A stretch of 64,000 bases of DNA from a virus. Location: IMG/VR virus record IMGVR_UViG_3300009194_000004, positions 1-64,000 of that record. One strand, written 5' to 3'. Below are positions 1 through 9,491 of this stretch, piece after piece (the first letter of the stretch is position 1; each line of letters opens with the position of its first letter). Below the pieces are notes generated by a model. The model did no database searches, was not told the origin of the DNA, and saw only the letters and a program-made list of their open reading frames with translations. Position numbers and translations under genes: made by a program.

Positions 1-465
1 CCCAGAGCGTTTTACCATATCCAAAAGTCGGCGGTACAACGACTACTCGCAGCAGCTCAAGCACTGCTGTGGCATTGGGGTTACTTGGACATCGCCATTC
101 TGTTGCAGGTCGAACAGATCAATACGACCGAGCAGAACATCCCTGGCATTACCCAGCAACCTCGGAGCAACACGCGGATCTCACGCAAGTACATTGATGA
201 GTTGATGGTGGCGTACCCACACGTTAAACCACAACGCCCGAAAGCAGGCACGGGCGAAATCAACAACCGCAGCGGTAACATCGCAGCCATTGGCATCAAC
301 AATGTCACGCGTCTGATCATGCAAAGCAACTGGTACTACCACGGTCCTCTCGAACTGCGTCAGCTGGCGCAACAAACCGAGGGACGCGGCGTGGTTGCGG
401 TACCACCCGCCATTAAGAACCGCATCACTGAACTGGTGCTAGACTTGGCAAAGATCAATCAGTAA
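1..465 (+). CDS. unknown protein, 5' end outside window
   Basis: The frame is open from the first base of the window to a TAA at 463-465, giving 154 visible residues, so the gene begins upstream. An internal TTG at 85 is not a credible start because coding sequence continues in front of it (visible residues such as Tyr-His-Ile-Gln and Leu-Trp-His-Trp-Gly). I recognise no domain. It lies 40 bases upstream of the next gene on the same strand and probably shares its transcript. Function unknown. Confidence 0.7.
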   Translation, partial: PRAFYHIQKSAVQRLLAAAQALLWHWGYLDIAILLQVEQINTTEQNIPGITQQPRSNTRISRKYIDELMVAYPHVKPQRPKAGTGEINNRSGNIAAIGINNVTRLIMQSNWYYHGPLELRQLAQQTEGRGVVAVPPAIKNRITELVLDLAKINQ

Positions 466-505
466 GCTGATTGTGAATTTTTAACTGCAAAAGAGAGAGA
501 ACCCC

Positions 506-2161
506 ATGTACGGTTTAAACGTTAATATCTCGATCGCGGATTTTATTCTGACGCAGACCGGGACCTACCAGGAGCAGAACCTCCGGCCGTTCACCACCAA
601 CATCCAAGCCGAGGCGATCAACGCGCTGGAGCGTTCGACCCGTGGTGGTCGCAACCTGGGCGTGTCCGCTGTGGAGGAAGTTGCTGGCAGTGTAATCCGG
701 CCCTCCGCCACGCCGGAGGCCAACGTCAACATTCAGCAAGGCTGGGCGTCCCGCCGGTTCCGGTTTCTGATGCGGGTGGTGGAAGAACATCCGTTCAACG
801 CCGGTCAGCGGGTGCAGCGCATCCTGTTCGGCTACACGGACCATTCGGACGCCTCCATCAACCACCTGGACCCGGAAATGCGGGTGTACTTCAACTCCGA
901 AACGGTGATTGCCGATCACATTCGCAACACTCCCAATGGTCCGGTGTCCGAGCCGATCGTGCTGGCGGCAAACCAGATCATCTCCCCACTGGACATGTTC
1001 GGTCCGGCGTCGAACTTCTCGGCGTACTACCAGAGCCCGTCCTCGTACCTGATCCGTCCGGAAGACGTGTTCGGTATGGGTCAGACTCGCAGTGTGACGG
1101 AAAAACTGATGCAGTCCGGTCAGTTTGAAGGCGGTATTGATCTGGTCATGGACTCCCGCAACACGGTGGGTCATGGTGGCACCTATAAGTACTCCCGTCG
1201 TCGTGACACCTCGCCGTCCCGCTACCTCTCAGACACCCTGTCCGCGTACAGTCACGCGGTGAAGGAGTCTCAGATGGAAGAGGAAGGCATCGGTGTGGGT
1301 GATCAGGAAGTACTGTACGGCGAAGCTCAGAGCCACGCCGCGAACCAGGACATCCACAAGAACATGTTCTTCTCCCGTCTGAAAGACGAGGCGCAGTTCA
1401 TGGAGCGCGGGTACGTGAAGTTCAAGGACCTACAACAGATGTTCCCGGAAGTTCAGCACACCACGAAGTACTCGTTGGACGATGGTCGCAGCATTCGTCG
1501 CGTCAATCAGGCGCAGGATAGTGAATATTGGACCGGTTCCGACAACATGACGTTGGCCGCGTGTACGCTGGCGCAGGTAGTCCCGTCCATCATGATGGAC
1601 AACTACATCCGCACCATCAGCTTCGCGGTAACCAACGGCCATGGCTTGGGCGAATACCTCATTGACTTCCACGAGAATGGCACCACCGGTGTGGTTCCTG
1701 GCCTGTCGATGATCGCGCCCTTGCAGGAGTTCCAGCGTCGTTTGATCACCGACGTGCTGAACACCGTCACCATGAGCAATCAGATCGGCTTCCAGATCAG
1801 CATGAGCTCGGATCTGGCCGGCGACAGTGTCATTGACATTGCCATGGACGGGGAACCCGTGCGTCGTTACGTGGCACCCACGTTCAGTGACTCGCTGTTC
1901 GCTCCGGTGATCACCCGTGACCGCCAGCGTCCGCAGGACATTTCCAATGACCTGCTGTACTTGGTAGAGCACACAATCCCCAACGCTCGTGAGACGGGCA
2001 TTGTCGGTGCCCAAGGCCAACCGTTCGATCAAGCCTTTGGACATCAGCCGCCCCATCCGGCCAACGGTCCACACCAGGAACCGATGGTAGGCAATGGTTA
2101 TCCCTCCAACCCGTACAACAACCAAGGTTTTAACAATGGCAACGATACAGGACTTTTATAA
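506..2161 (+). CDS. conserved phiKZ-like protein, 551 aa, disordered C-terminus
   Basis: The start ATG follows an AGAGAGAG ribosome site. The body (residues 1-490) is a mixed alpha/beta sequence without a motif I can name. The last 60 residues are rich in Gly, Pro, Asn and Gln (FGHQPPHP, NPYNNQGFNNGN) and look disordered. The next gene begins inside the last 26 bases, so the two are likely translationally coupled. By position just before the RNAP beta gene it could be a counterpart of the phiKZ gp67-gp70 group, one of which (gp68) is an accessory subunit of the non-virion RNA polymerase. That is a suggestion from gene order only. Confidence 0.75.
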   Translation: MYGLNVNISIADFILTQTGTYQEQNLRPFTTNIQAEAINALERSTRGGRNLGVSAVEEVAGSVIRPSATPEANVNIQQGWASRRFRFLMRVVEEHPFNAGQRVQRILFGYTDHSDASINHLDPEMRVYFNSETVIADHIRNTPNGPVSEPIVLAANQIISPLDMFGPASNFSAYYQSPSSYLIRPEDVFGMGQTRSVTEKLMQSGQFEGGIDLVMDSRNTVGHGGTYKYSRRRDTSPSRYLSDTLSAYSHAVKESQMEEEGIGVGDQEVLYGEAQSHAANQDIHKNMFFSRLKDEAQFMERGYVKFKDLQQMFPEVQHTTKYSLDDGRSIRRVNQAQDSEYWTGSDNMTLAACTLAQVVPSIMMDNYIRTISFAVTNGHGLGEYLIDFHENGTTGVVPGLSMIAPLQEFQRRLITDVLNTVTMSNQIGFQISMSSDLAGDSVIDIAMDGEPVRRYVAPTFSDSLFAPVITRDRQRPQDISNDLLYLVEHTIPNARETGIVGAQGQPFDQAFGHQPPHPANGPHQEPMVGNGYPSNPYNNQGFNNGNDTGLL

Positions 2162-3479
2162 GAAATCCCTGAGCGCTCTGCGTTTCCAGGTGGACGACGA
2201 TGACCTCATCAGCTTCCTGAACCCGGAAGGTCGCGCTACCCCGACAGTCGTGGATGGCCGTCGGTTGGTACTGCCGACCAAGCAGCGACTCCGGGAAGGC
2301 TTCGGTGAGGACCTCCAACCGTTCCATCCGCTGTCTGAGAACATCGCGCGGCGCAGTGCGTCGCCGGTGATCAAGAACATGCAGCGGACGGCCAAAGCGG
2401 TGCTGGCCCATTACTTCACCGAGCTGTCACTGCGACTGCTTGCGGTGGCCTCCGACCCGAGTCTGCACAAGGACCTCCCACCGGCGTGCAGTGAGTACTT
2501 GAAGAAAGTGTCCAATGCGGATGCGAAAACCCTCAAGGACTTCGACACGCTGATTGGTAAGGCCGTGCAGAAGAACAAGCTAATCACGCTGTACCTGCGC
2601 AATGGCGGTACCGTGGATGGGAAGAAGATGAATCGCCTGTGTGTGATTCGCTTCCCAATCATGGACGAGCTTAACGAGGAAAAGCCCTTCGGCATCAAGC
2701 TGCGTAAGAAAGACCGCGCGACGCTGCAGGCGCTCTTCCATCACATCATGCCATTCGGCGACAGCCCAGAGGAATACAGCGCCGGGTCCAACTCGCGGAT
2801 CGCGCCGTTCTTCGACGCGTTCATGCGAGCGTATGCGAAAGTGGCTGAGCAGCTGAACAGCGTGGTACGTAAGTACGCCAAGCCGATGGAGATCTCTCTG
2901 GAGCCCATCGACCTGAGCTACCTCGAAGAGCTGGACAATCTCGGTCAGTACTACGAGAAGATTCCAAGCCTGCGGGGTAACGATGGCGGTACGAAGGAAG
3001 ACACGCCCGAAGAAGCCGAGGCCACCAAGGCACCCACGGAAAAGCCGATCAAATCGGAAACCGTACAAGCACGGACGCCTGGGAAATCCACCCCCCTACC
3101 TCCGGCTGAAAAACCAAGCAGCGGGATGTCGGTGGACGACTTCATGAAGACCATCAACCCGCAGCAGGCACAGCCTGCCCAACCGCAGAACCCGTACCAA
3201 GCGGCACCACCACCCAACCCGTACGCAACCCCCGGTCCGGTAGCGCCTTACGGCCAACCGAACCAACCCATGGGTGGTTACGGCGGCTACGGTGGTGGTT
3301 ACGGCGGTGGTGGCTACGGCGACCCCAGGCGTCCAGGCTGGCTGACTGGTGGTCAACCCAACCAACCTTCCCAACCAGTTAACCCGTTCGCGCAAGCGCT
3401 CGCTGGTGGTGCTCAGGCACAGCCGTCTGGTTATGGGAATCAACCCTACCCCCCAATGGGTGGCGGTAGCAGTCTGTAA
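2136..3479 (+). CDS. unknown protein, 447 aa, with Gly/Tyr-rich low-complexity tail
   Basis: I chose ATG 2136 (AAGG upstream; begins MATIQDFYKKSL) rather than an in-frame ATG at 2094 deep inside the preceding gene. It overlaps that gene by 26 bases. Residues 1-285 look folded. Residues 290-345 are charged and Pro-rich, and the C-terminal 100 residues are low complexity: Pro-Tyr-Gln repeats followed by about 20 residues made almost entirely of Gly and Tyr. Such tails are common in nucleic-acid-binding or condensate-forming proteins, but no nucleic-acid-binding domain can be identified here. A strong terminator follows directly. Confidence 0.75.
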   Translation: MATIQDFYKKSLSALRFQVDDDDLISFLNPEGRATPTVVDGRRLVLPTKQRLREGFGEDLQPFHPLSENIARRSASPVIKNMQRTAKAVLAHYFTELSLRLLAVASDPSLHKDLPPACSEYLKKVSNADAKTLKDFDTLIGKAVQKNKLITLYLRNGGTVDGKKMNRLCVIRFPIMDELNEEKPFGIKLRKKDRATLQALFHHIMPFGDSPEEYSAGSNSRIAPFFDAFMRAYAKVAEQLNSVVRKYAKPMEISLEPIDLSYLEELDNLGQYYEKIPSLRGNDGGTKEDTPEEAEATKAPTEKPIKSETVQARTPGKSTPLPPAEKPSSGMSVDDFMKTINPQQAQPAQPQNPYQAAPPPNPYATPGPVAPYGQPNQPMGGYGGYGGGYGGGGYGDPRRPGWLTGGQPNQPSQPVNPFAQALAGGAQAQPSGYGNQPYPPMGGGSSL

Positions 3480-3494
3480 CGCAGACGCGGCATA

Positions 3495-3525
3495 GAGGGA
3501 GTCCGTTGGGACTCCCTCTTTTTTT
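3495..3525 (+). terminator. intrinsic terminator
   Basis: A perfect 10-bp stem GAGGGAGTCC/GGACTCCCTC with a GTTG loop is followed by seven T. It ends the 506-3479 unit. The convergent minus-strand gene ends at 3527. Confidence 0.9.
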
Positions 3526-3526
3526 G

Positions 3527-3898
3527 TTAACCTGAGACTTTGGTGGAAAGGTAAAGTGTCCGCAGATCGGCCAGAATGTCATCGGGTGGCATCAATAGCG
3601 TAAACCCGATTTCCCGCACGTAGGGGTTGTGCAACTGACGACCGAACTGATTGGGACTTTCCATGCCATTGACCCGCATATAAATCCAGTGTTTATCGAG
3701 CGACACCCCCAACTCACCCAACAGACCGTAGAAATCCCCTTCGTACTGATGGATCTTGTCGGGACTGACGTTCGACCGTTGTGTCGTTGGATGGTACCGT
3801 AAGATTTGCAGGTGCGTCTCCAGGATCGTACGGAACTCCGGTTCGTACATTACCTCATCGCCCGGCGGGCGTTTCAGGGTGGCTATGGTAAAAGCCAT
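3527..3898 (-). CDS. hypothetical protein, 123 aa
   Basis: Minus-strand gene beginning MAFTIATLKRPPGDE; this ATG has a GGAG ribosome site about 8 bases upstream, so I prefer it to the in-frame ATG at 3919. The protein is soluble, with no membrane segment or motif I recognise. It lies convergent to the preceding unit and divergent from the RNA polymerase beta gene at 3981. Function unknown. Confidence 0.7.
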   Translation of the reverse strand: MAFTIATLKRPPGDEVMYEPEFRTILETHLQILRYHPTTQRSNVSPDKIHQYEGDFYGLLGELGVSLDKHWIYMRVNGMESPNQFGRQLHNPYVREIGFTLLMPPDDILADLRTLYLSTKVSG

Positions 3899-3925
3899 GG
3901 ATGTTGCTCCTATTGACATTGAGAT

Positions 3926-3946
3926 CTATATCATCCCGTTGGACAC
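3926..3946 (+). promoter_or_regulatory. candidate promoter upstream of RNAP beta gene (variant early motif)
   Basis: CTATATCAT-N5-TGGAC is a variant of the CTATATCAC-N5-TGAAT element found at several other places in the window. It lies 35 bases before the beta gene start, between divergent genes. Function is inferred from recurrence and position. Confidence 0.4.
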
Positions 3947-3980
3947 TTAAATAACTGCAGTAATTCGAGGATCGATAAAA

Positions 3981-6900
3981 ATGACCGAACGAAACCGTAA
4001 AGAGATTGGGGTGGATATGCTTGGCGTGAACGCCATGGACCCCTACTTCCAAAATTCATCAGGTCCCCGGAAGGCAATGTTCTCCACCCAGATCGGTCAG
4101 GCCCCGATCGTGGATGGTAATACCCCACGCCGGATCTTCACTGGCGTGGAAACCAAATACGCCGACGACACGTTTGATGTGTCACTACCTTGCCACGCAA
4201 CCATTTTGAAAGTCATTCACAAGTTCCCTATCGGCATGGGTCGGGACGTCATTCGGCATAACCCCACCACCGTGGTGATCTACGAAGATTACTACGACCC
4301 ACATAAGACCATTGGGGTGTTGGAAGTCAACGATTTCATGTCACTACACCAGGACTTCGGGTTCCGCATGGAGAAAGATCCGGAAGTGTGGAACGAACTG
4401 GGTCCGCGTGTGATGATGGAGAAAGGGACGCGTCTGGCCAAATCCCCAGCGGTCCGTGAGAACGGTCAGTATGGGATTGGATTGGAAGCAGAAGTGGCGT
4501 TCATGTCCATGCCTGGTACCATCGAGGATGGGTTCGTGGTGTCCCGGACGTTCCTGGAACGGATGACGCCCCGAACCTACAACACGGCCGTAGGTAATTG
4601 GGGGCGGAAAGCGTTCCCGTTGAACCTTTATGGAGACGACGAGCACTATAAGCCGTTCCCGGACATTGGCGATACCATCCGGGACGACGGATTAGTGTTT
4701 GCTCTGCGGGAGATCGATGACGATCTTGGCGTGGCAGAGATGACCCCGCGTGCCCTGCGGGAAGTGGACTACGCGTTCGACAAACCATTCTTCGGGAAAC
4801 CCGGGGCCAAGATCGTGGATGTCAATGTCTACCACGATGACCGACTGAACCCGTCCAGTACGCCGGTCGGTATGGACACCCAAGCTCGGAAGTACTACGA
4901 CGCTCAGGTGGTGTTCTACCAATCACTGATGGACGAGTATAATCGCTTGGCTAAACGGCGCGGTAAGCGTCTGTGCATCACTCCCGAGTTTAACCGTTTG
5001 TTGGTGGAAGCTCAGATGTTCCTGCCAGTGGCAGGGGACCGCCGTAAGCTGACCCGGATGTACCGTCTGGAGCAACTTGACGAATGGCGTGTGGAGGTGA
5101 CCTACGAGAAACGCTTGGAATCCAACATGGGTTACAAGTTCACTGACATGCATGGTGGTAATTAATTTGTGAGGGTTCATCTATCTCCAGCAATATTAGG
5201 AGGTAAGATGAAAAAGAGTAAAGAGTTTAGACGCATTCCCGGATATGATCAATACGCTGTCAGTAAAGACGGTGTGGTGAAGTCCGTGGTTAGAGATATT
5301 GTACTCAGCCAATACCTTTTAGATGGGTATTTGATTGTAGACACGTTCCGTGGATCAAAAACGGAAACCCTACCTGTCCATAGAGCCGTTGCGTTGGCAT
5401 GGGTTGAAAACCCAAACCCTGAGAAGTTTACAGTGGTCAACCACAAAGACGGCGATCGGACAAACAATTGGTACGAGAACCTTGAGTGGACTGACTACTC
5501 AGGGAACAACTACCACGCCATTAATAGTGGTCTGCGCAACGACAACATTCCTTGTCGCATCCGGGATTTCGAAACCGGCGAGATAACGGAATTCAGTTCT
5601 ATGGCACAGGCAGCAGTGGCGATGGGTTTACGGGCATGTGAACCGTACAGTATCTTAAGACCAAAGATGTTCGGGAAGTTAGTTGCCGATAAATACGAGC
5701 TTCGGTTTAAAGACGAACCAACACCCTGGTTCTACGAAAATCGAACCGAGCGAGTTAAGCCTTCACGTTACATGGTTATTGTAACGGAAGAGGACGGTAG
5801 CAGTCGGGAAATCTTCTCGACGCGTGCTCTCCTTAAAGAGTATCAACTCTACGACAGCCCAATGAAATCAATCCCGGAGCTGGCGAAGTTTGGGAATCAG
5901 AAATACCCAAACAAAGAGTTCAAGGTACTTGACAGTTACTCCGGGGATCTTTACCGGGTTACGCGTCAAACCAAAGAGAGCCGTAAGCTACCTGTCCTGG
6001 CACGTAATCCAGATGGGGATATGCATTTCGACTCTTTGACTCAATGTGCCAAACACTTCGGTGTTGATCGTTCCGTCATTCACAATCGACTTGATAAGCA
6101 AATAGATTTGGATGGATGGACCTTCACAAGAAATATTGCCCCTTCAGTCCTTGATGGCTGAAGGAGTCTCCTTTAACTGACGGGAACGCCCTGAGAGCCT
6201 CATACACCAACTACATCGGTGGAAACACATGTAGGGCCAGTCTAATCAGCTGGACGGTAAAAGAGATGAGGATTGGGTGATCCGCAGCCAAGCTCCTACG
6301 GATCGCTGTGAAGCGAGCTACGGAGAAGGTTCAACGACTAACCGTTCACCACGGTGTACCCGCCAAGCGGCGTCGGCTAATTACCGGTTAATAGGGAAAT
6401 GGGGAGCCTCTCATTGAGGGGAAGATATAGTCTGGTCCTTGGGGAAACTCAAGGCGGGTGTCATTGCACACCGGGTACAAGTAGCGATTGTACTGGACAA
6501 AACGAAAGGCGTCGTCTGTAAGATAATGGAGGACGCCGACATGCCTGTGGATGAGAACGGCAACCGAGCCGACGTGGTCATCTATGGCATCTCCACAGTT
6601 AAACGGATGAACTTTGGTCGCTTCTACGAACAGTTCATCAACGCTGCCAGTCGGGACCTACTACACAAAGTCCGTCGTCAGGCGGGTCTGAAACACAACG
6701 TCAAACCCACCGCCTATCAGTTGGCTACGGTCAAACAGAATACGGAGGTAGTGGAGTCCATTTGGCAACAACTGATGGGTTACTACGAGATCGTGGCCCC
6801 ACTGCAACAGGACCTATTGATTGACGACCCAGACCACTGGCGTCATGTAGAAGCGGTGCTGATGGACGAGGGGACCTGGCACGATGGAATCTACCTGTGG

Positions 6901-7461
6901 GTTCCGCCCGATAACCCGGTCAACAACCTAGCGATGGCAAAGGAGTTACGCGACAGTGAGTTCTGCCCGCACTATGGCCCGGTGACCTATCGGGACAACG
7001 CGGGTAAAATGGTGACCACGGTGGACCCCACATTGATCGGTACGCTGTACATGATCATGTTGGAGAAAACCGGGGAAGACTGGTCTGGGGTGGCTTCGGT
7101 GAAAACCAACCACTTCGGGGTACCGGCCAAGCTCAATAACTACGACAAACAAACCGCACCGGGACGGCAGGCACCGGTTCGAGCGCTGGGCGAGTCCGAG
7201 ACCCGTTCGTACATCTCCACGGTAGGTCCAGAAGCCACCATGGAGTTGTTGGACCAGTCAAACAACCACACCACCCACAGCCATGCCGTGGAGACAATCC
7301 TCAAAGCACCCAAGCCAACCAACATCGACAAGGTGGTGGATCGGAAGAAGGTGCCGTTTGGTGGTTCACGTCCGGTGGCACTGGTGCAACACGTGCTGAA
7401 CTGCCGTGGCATCAAGTTTGTCTACCGACCAGACACGGAAGGCAGTGGGAACCAACTGTAA
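3981..7461 (+). CDS. non-virion RNA polymerase beta subunit, C-terminal part; two exons (3981-5162, 6505-7461)
   Basis: Joining exon 1 (394 codons) to exon 2 (319 codons) restores the universal beta-subunit motif: exon 1 ends FTDMHGGN and exon 2 begins KGVVCKIMEDADMPVDENG, matching the RHGNKGVISKI...EDMPYDENG motif of bacterial RpoB. Later, KQTAPGRQAPVRALGESE corresponds to the bacterial GGKAQFGGQRFGEMEVW region. In phiKZ-like phages beta and beta' are each split in two; this piece matches the phiKZ gp71-73 C-terminal beta subunit, which is itself intron-split. The neighbouring beta' gene supports the assignment. Without splicing, translation stops at TAA 5163-5165 and yields a truncated subunit lacking the downstream catalytic-centre residues. 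Confidence 0.9.
5163..6504 (+). ncRNA. group I self-splicing intron in RNAP beta gene
   Basis: The intron starts TAATTTGTGAGGG directly after an exon U (the T4 td intron starts similarly, TAATTGAGG) and ends in G before exon AAAGGC. After the endonuclease ORF comes a typical core: ACGGGAACGCC (P3/P4 region, about 6180), a P5/P6 region, CAACGACTAAC (P7 5' strand, about 6334), AAGATATAGTCTG (P7 3' strand, about 6422-6434), P9 hairpin CCTTG/CAAGG, and hairpins GGTGT/ACACC and GTACAA/TTGTAC near the 3' end. Splice ends are placed by protein reading frame plus the U/G rule. The internal guide pairing was not worked out. The ORF sits between P1 and P3. Confidence 0.87.
5208..6161 (+). CDS. intron-encoded HNH homing endonuclease (NUMOD4-HNH-NUMOD1)
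   Basis: ATG 5208 has a near-perfect AGGAGG ribosome site. Residues 5-30 (FRRIPGYDQYAVSKDGVVKS) match a NUMOD4 DNA-recognition domain. Residues about 52-90 carry the HNH motif: VHRAVALAW, then VNHKDGDRTNNWYENLEW. Two later stretches (EFSSMAQAAVAMG; DSLTQCAKHFGVDRSVI) are NUMOD1-like helix-turn-helix repeats. The enzyme would cut intronless alleles of the beta gene and spread the intron. The base composition is more AT-rich than the exons, consistent with acquisition. The phiKZ counterpart would be gp72. Confidence 0.9.
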   Translation: MKKSKEFRRIPGYDQYAVSKDGVVKSVVRDIVLSQYLLDGYLIVDTFRGSKTETLPVHRAVALAWVENPNPEKFTVVNHKDGDRTNNWYENLEWTDYSGNNYHAINSGLRNDNIPCRIRDFETGEITEFSSMAQAAVAMGLRACEPYSILRPKMFGKLVADKYELRFKDEPTPWFYENRTERVKPSRYMVIVTEEDGSSREIFSTRALLKEYQLYDSPMKSIPELAKFGNQKYPNKEFKVLDSYSGDLYRVTRQTKESRKLPVLARNPDGDMHFDSLTQCAKHFGVDRSVIHNRLDKQIDLDGWTFTRNIAPSVLDG

Positions 7462-7485
7462 TTGTAACACAAAAGGGCTTAGAAG

Positions 7486-9456
7486 ATGAACCGTTACAAC
7501 GCGCGTGATCTGTTGGCCCTCACCGTTGACGAGTTGTGGTCGCTCCCAGAGGAGCGCCACATCATCGTCTTTGACGATGGGGAACTGACAACACATACCC
7601 GGGCAACCATCACCTCGGTGTACCTCTGGTACATCATCCAACAATACCCCGACACTCCGATCTTGAAGGAGTTCCATCTGGGGGGCCAAACCTTCAGCAG
7701 TAAGCTGATGGTCGGGTTGATCAACAAAGTGATCTGGACGGTCCATGATCACCATCAAGTGGACCCGGAGGTCTTGGCCAAATGGGCATTCGATACCACC
7801 AACCGTTTCTACAACGACTTCACCGTCCGCTTGGCGGCCCACGTCTCCAGCATGAGCATGTTCGACGTACTGGAGATCATGTATCACCCAGAGGTGCAGA
7901 AAGCCAACAAGGAAGTGGAGCCCACTCAAGCGTCCATCGAGGAGGAATGCTACCCCCGTTTGAAGAAGGTGTTGACCGAGGCGCCGGAATTGAACGGCAA
8001 CCCGATGGCGGATGCCTGTCGATCGGGCACCGCTTCAGCCGGTCAGGTGTTACAGTGCGTGGGCCCTCGTGGGTTCATGACCGACATCAACTCGGACATC
8101 TTCCCCGAACCGATCATGACCGGGTACATCGAGGGCATCAATGGGCTGTACGAGTCCACGATCGAATCCCGTTCCGGCTCGAAGTCACTGCTGTACAACA
8201 AGGAGCTGCTGCGGTCCACGGAATACTTCAACCGGAAGACCCAGTTGATTGCGGAGTACGTTCGCAACCTGCACCCTGGCGATTGCGGTACACCGCACGT
8301 TCGGGATTTCCCGGTCATGCACGACAACCTCAAATCCCTGGAAGGGAAGTACCACGTGGTGGATGGGAAGCTGGAAGTCCTGCGTGGTGATGAGGAACAC
8401 CTGTGCGGAAAACACATCAAGCTTCGTTCGGTTTTCGGGTGCATTCATCCCGACCCGGCGGGCGTGTGCTTGACATGTTATGGCGAGCTGGGTCTGGCCA
8501 TTCCGTACGGCACCAACGTCGGGCAGGTCAGTGCGGTGTCCATGGGGGACAAGATCACCTCCAGCGTACTGTCGACCAAGCACTTGGATTCCACATCCCG
8601 TGTGGAGAAGTTCCACCTGGAAGGGGTTGAGGCCAAGTATTTGGAGTACGGCAAAGAACCGGAGATGCTCTACCTCAAGAAGAAACATCGGAACAAGTCG
8701 ATCCGTTTGGTGGTGGCACGCCAGGAAGCCCCGAACTTGGCGGACGTTTTGATGCTGAATGATCTGGATAATTACCCGGTCGCCAACGCCAGTCAGATTA
8801 CGATGATGCAATTCATCGTGGATGAAGGTGACGAGGGTCAAACGCAGGACGTCCTTCGGGTCTCCCTGTACAACCGTCGTTCCAGCTTCTCCAAAGAGTT
8901 GCTGCGCCACATCTCCAAGACGCGATGGACCCACGACAGTCGGGACAACATCGTGATCGATCTGACCGGTTTCGACCTTACCCAACCACTGCTTTCACTG
9001 CCGTTCAAGCACGTTAACATGCACGAGGTCATGAAGCGCATTCAGAGCTTCCTGCATTCGTCCAGCGACAGTGAGAACAAGAAACTGAAGGTGTCTACAC
9101 GTGACGTATCCCGAAACAAACTCAAGTTCCTGAAAAACTACAAGGACCCGACAGAGGCCTTGGTCAGCTTCACGGCCATGTTGAATGAAAAGCTCAACAT
9201 CAACATTGTGCATTGTGAGATCCTGCTGTACGCCATGATGGTTCGGTCCTCAGCGCAGCGCGATTATCGACTCCCCATCCCGGGATTCGATGGCTCGTTT
9301 GAGAACTACAACAACCTCATGATGAACCGCAGTCTCAGTGCTGCCATGGCTTACGAGAAACAAAGCGCCCCGCTGGTCTCTCCTTCCAGTTTCGTCTACA
9401 CTGATAGGAATGACCACCCGTACGATCTGATCGTGTTGGGAGGGCGTGTGAGCTAA
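7486..9456 (+). CDS. non-virion RNA polymerase beta' subunit, C-terminal part
   Basis: 656 residues. NPMADACRSGTASAGQ from about residue 172 matches the bacterial bridge-helix region (MADSGARGSAAQIRQ), followed by GPRGFMTDINSDIFPEPI (bacterial MRGLMAKPDGSIIETPI). The trigger-loop region and PGDCGT follow. Cys307, Cys319, Cys328 and Cys331 form a four-cysteine zinc site, then GDKITSSVLSTKHLDS corresponds to the GEPGTQLTMRTFHIGG segment. The catalytic NADFDGD motif is absent, as expected for the C-terminal half; the N-terminal half must be encoded outside the window. It lies 24 bases after the beta exon 2 in one transcription unit. It corresponds to phiKZ gp74. Confidence 0.9.
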   Translation: MNRYNARDLLALTVDELWSLPEERHIIVFDDGELTTHTRATITSVYLWYIIQQYPDTPILKEFHLGGQTFSSKLMVGLINKVIWTVHDHHQVDPEVLAKWAFDTTNRFYNDFTVRLAAHVSSMSMFDVLEIMYHPEVQKANKEVEPTQASIEEECYPRLKKVLTEAPELNGNPMADACRSGTASAGQVLQCVGPRGFMTDINSDIFPEPIMTGYIEGINGLYESTIESRSGSKSLLYNKELLRSTEYFNRKTQLIAEYVRNLHPGDCGTPHVRDFPVMHDNLKSLEGKYHVVDGKLEVLRGDEEHLCGKHIKLRSVFGCIHPDPAGVCLTCYGELGLAIPYGTNVGQVSAVSMGDKITSSVLSTKHLDSTSRVEKFHLEGVEAKYLEYGKEPEMLYLKKKHRNKSIRLVVARQEAPNLADVLMLNDLDNYPVANASQITMMQFIVDEGDEGQTQDVLRVSLYNRRSSFSKELLRHISKTRWTHDSRDNIVIDLTGFDLTQPLLSLPFKHVNMHEVMKRIQSFLHSSSDSENKKLKVSTRDVSRNKLKFLKNYKDPTEALVSFTAMLNEKLNINIVHCEILLYAMMVRSSAQRDYRLPIPGFDGSFENYNNLMMNRSLSAAMAYEKQSAPLVSPSSFVYTDRNDHPYDLIVLGGRVS

Positions 9457-9465
9457 CCACGGAGG

Positions 9466-9491
9466 ACGGGGGAGGGTGACAGCTCCCCCGT
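9466..9491 (+). terminator. hairpin between beta' and helicase genes
   Basis: A perfect 9-bp stem ACGGGGGAG/CTCCCCCGT with an 8-base loop, followed by TGTTGT rather than a pure T tract. It either attenuates transcription into the helicase gene or, if GTG 9476 is the start, folds over the translation start. Confidence 0.55.
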
